From Nitrosopumilales archaeon (GTDB lineage: Archaea > Thermoproteota > Nitrososphaeria > Nitrososphaerales > Nitrososphaeraceae), in assembly GCA_009665115.1 (NCBI GenBank), contig WJXE01000110.1, positions 1 through 6,475 on the forward strand: a stretch of DNA of 6,475 bases, written 5' to 3'. Shown here piece by piece: positions 5,473-6,475 of the stretch. Each line of letters begins with the position of its first letter. Position 1 is the first letter of the stretch. Both the position numbers and the translations under genes were made by a program. Under the pieces are notes generated by a model. That model ran no database searches. It saw nothing but the letters and a program-made list of their open reading frames with translations, and was not told the DNA's origin.

Positions 5473-5928
5473 CAATTTACTCCGAGAGTGGTAAACAGGG
5501 CAAATGAGCCTGTAGCTGCTGGAAGAGCAACTGAGGCAATTTCATTCAATAATAGCTATAGTGGTGGTATTACAATTTTGATAAATAATATCAAATCTAG
5601 TAACACCTTGACTAGAAGCGTCACGACATCATTATCTACTCCAACCACGAGCGGCAGCAACGGGACGATGGATTTAGAAAAATTATTGCAAGGCTGACCT
5701 GTACTGGTACTGGTTTCTTGGCTTATCTTTGATGACAATGTTCAGAACTAGGTAAGCAAGATAAGTGCCGATACCCTAGAACAAACTGCTTGCTGTAAAA
5801 TAATGGTGGAAAAGGTTGGAGTGAAGTACGAAAGATCGAAAAGAGAAATTGGAGGAATATATCAAGCGTTTGGCAAAGCTGTTCTGCATAATCTAATTGA
5901 TGTTGCTGCTTATAGCCTCATTTCATAA
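5473..5928 (+). pseudogene. Possible worn reading frame with two in-frame stops
   Basis: A single frame is open from 5473 to 5928 apart from TGA 5695-5697 and TAG 5749-5751. The first part (GTG at 5488) is Asn/Ser/Thr-rich. The second is short and hydrophobic (V-L-V-L-V-S-W-L-I-F). The third holds a 41-codon ORF from ATG 5803 with a charged start (E-K-V-G-V-K-Y-E-R-S-K-R-E-I-G-G-I-Y). I recognise none of it, see no promoter, and cannot exclude chance. The rest of 4969-5967 shows no intact gene, RNA gene or repeat array. Confidence 0.18.
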
Positions 5929-5967
5929 AATTTAATCACTAACTACTACTAGTTGACCACCGTGGAC

Positions 5968-6475
5968 CTAATGGCCTTTGCCGTCGATCTCAGAGTTGTT
6001 CTTTTTTTGTATTTCATTGGCAAGAGTATTATTAGGTGATGCTGAATTAATTACTTGATTATTCGAGAACACATTATTCGTTGATGTTGCGTCTTGACCA
6101 ATCTCTAGTCCCTCTTTGATGGCACTAACTATCTTATTCGAATAGAATGTGTTGCCATTAGAACCGTTATTGATAAGTATTGCATGGGATTTAGAATTCA
6201 AAAGTGTATTATCATACATTTTATTATTTGTGGAACCAGAATTTACGTAAATTCCATTTCCACTAGTTGAAACTGTGTTATTGTATAGCTGATTGTTATG
6301 TGATTGTGAAACAAGGACCCCTGCAGGCTCATTGTAGATAATATTATTCCTTGCAATAGAATTATACATATTTCTACTAAAGTCTATTCCATCACCTGTA
6401 TTATCATGAACCTGATTATTCTCAATTAATATATTGTAGCAATTAAGTGAGCAGATTATACCACTTCCGTTATTA
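5968..6475 (-). CDS. Right-handed parallel beta-helix repeat protein, C-terminal part (N-terminus outside window)
   Basis: The frame is open from the window edge to TAG 5968 and gives the last 168 residues; the ATG at 6369 is internal, because the repeat pattern continues upstream of it to 6474. The sequence falls into about six rungs of 22-24 residues, each with a G-x-G-I or A-I-L-I type strand followed by an Asn-rich turn such as N-N-x-x-Y-N-N or N-x-F-Y-S-N-K. Examples are G-N-G-I-Y-V-N-S, S-H-A-I-L-I-N-N and E-G-L-E-I-G-Q. This is the PbH1 / NosD-like beta-helix pattern, a fold found in polysaccharide lyases, C5-epimerases and surface proteins. The rungs end in a short charged tail (K-K-N-N-S-E-I-D-G-K-G-H) with no PEFG or membrane anchor. 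Carbohydrate binding or processing outside the cell is likely for the fold, but catalytic residues and the signal peptide would lie upstream, so no reaction can be assigned. Confidence 0.88.
   Translation of the reverse strand, partial: NNGSGIICSLNCYNILIENNQVHDNTGDGIDFSRNMYNSIARNNIIYNEPAGVLVSQSHNNQLYNNTVSTSGNGIYVNSGSTNNKMYDNTLLNSKSHAILINNGSNGNTFYSNKIVSAIKEGLEIGQDATSTNNVFSNNQVINSASPNNTLANEIQKKNNSEIDGKGH

Noticed and set aside
5556..5738. Minus-strand hydrophobic open frame of 60 codons
   Set aside because: Its hydrophobicity arises from being antisense to Asn/Thr codons; start TTG, no promoter.

Overview
The window looks like chromosomal DNA from an ammonia-oxidising archaeon of the class Nitrososphaeria (Thaumarchaeota), probably the Nitrososphaerales side. 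Four observations point there: AT-rich base composition; Sec signal peptides ending in A-Y-A|Q or S-Y-A|Q; a C-terminal V-P-E-F-G motif plus membrane anchor (the thaumarchaeal PEFG-CTERM sorting signal) behind the L-T-I-E-L-P-R-N-x-I-D-S-K domain that often precedes it; and archaeal TATA boxes about 25-30 nt upstream of start codons with no Shine-Dalgarno sequence, as in leaderless transcripts. The lineage is inferred from protein style, not from a marker gene.

Layout. (1) 16-1128, minus: a secreted two-domain surface protein with a Ser/His-rich stalk and a C-terminal tail of three basic pentapeptides. (2) 1129-1455: a divergent promoter region holding a TATA box for each flanking gene and a 12-bp CpG palindrome. 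(3) 1456-2865, plus: a complete CPA1-family (NhaP-type) Na+/H+ antiporter. (4) 2866-3474: mostly non-coding, with one 78-codon reading frame interrupted by a TGA. (5) 3504-4657, plus: a PEFG-CTERM surface protein built from two copies of one domain and split into two overlapping reading frames by a -1 shift at a run of five G. (6) 4694-4968, minus: a small hydrophobic protein, convergent with the previous gene and apparently spread over more than one frame. (7) 4969-5967: about 1 kb with no intact gene but two stretches that look like worn-down coding sequence. (8) 5968 to the window end, minus: the C-terminal 168 residues of a right-handed beta-helix protein whose N-terminus lies outside the window.

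Taken together this is a cell-envelope neighbourhood: three extracellular or surface proteins and a membrane antiporter, each apparently transcribed from its own promoter rather than as an operon. The most notable feature is the run of reading-frame lesions between 3000 and 5900 (a G5 frameshift, an in-frame TGA, a multi-frame membrane protein and a start-less signal-peptide-like segment), while the genes on both sides are intact. This is either local decay or phase switching of surface genes, or indel error in the assembly. Nothing here resembles a CRISPR array, an insertion sequence, a tRNA or an rRNA.
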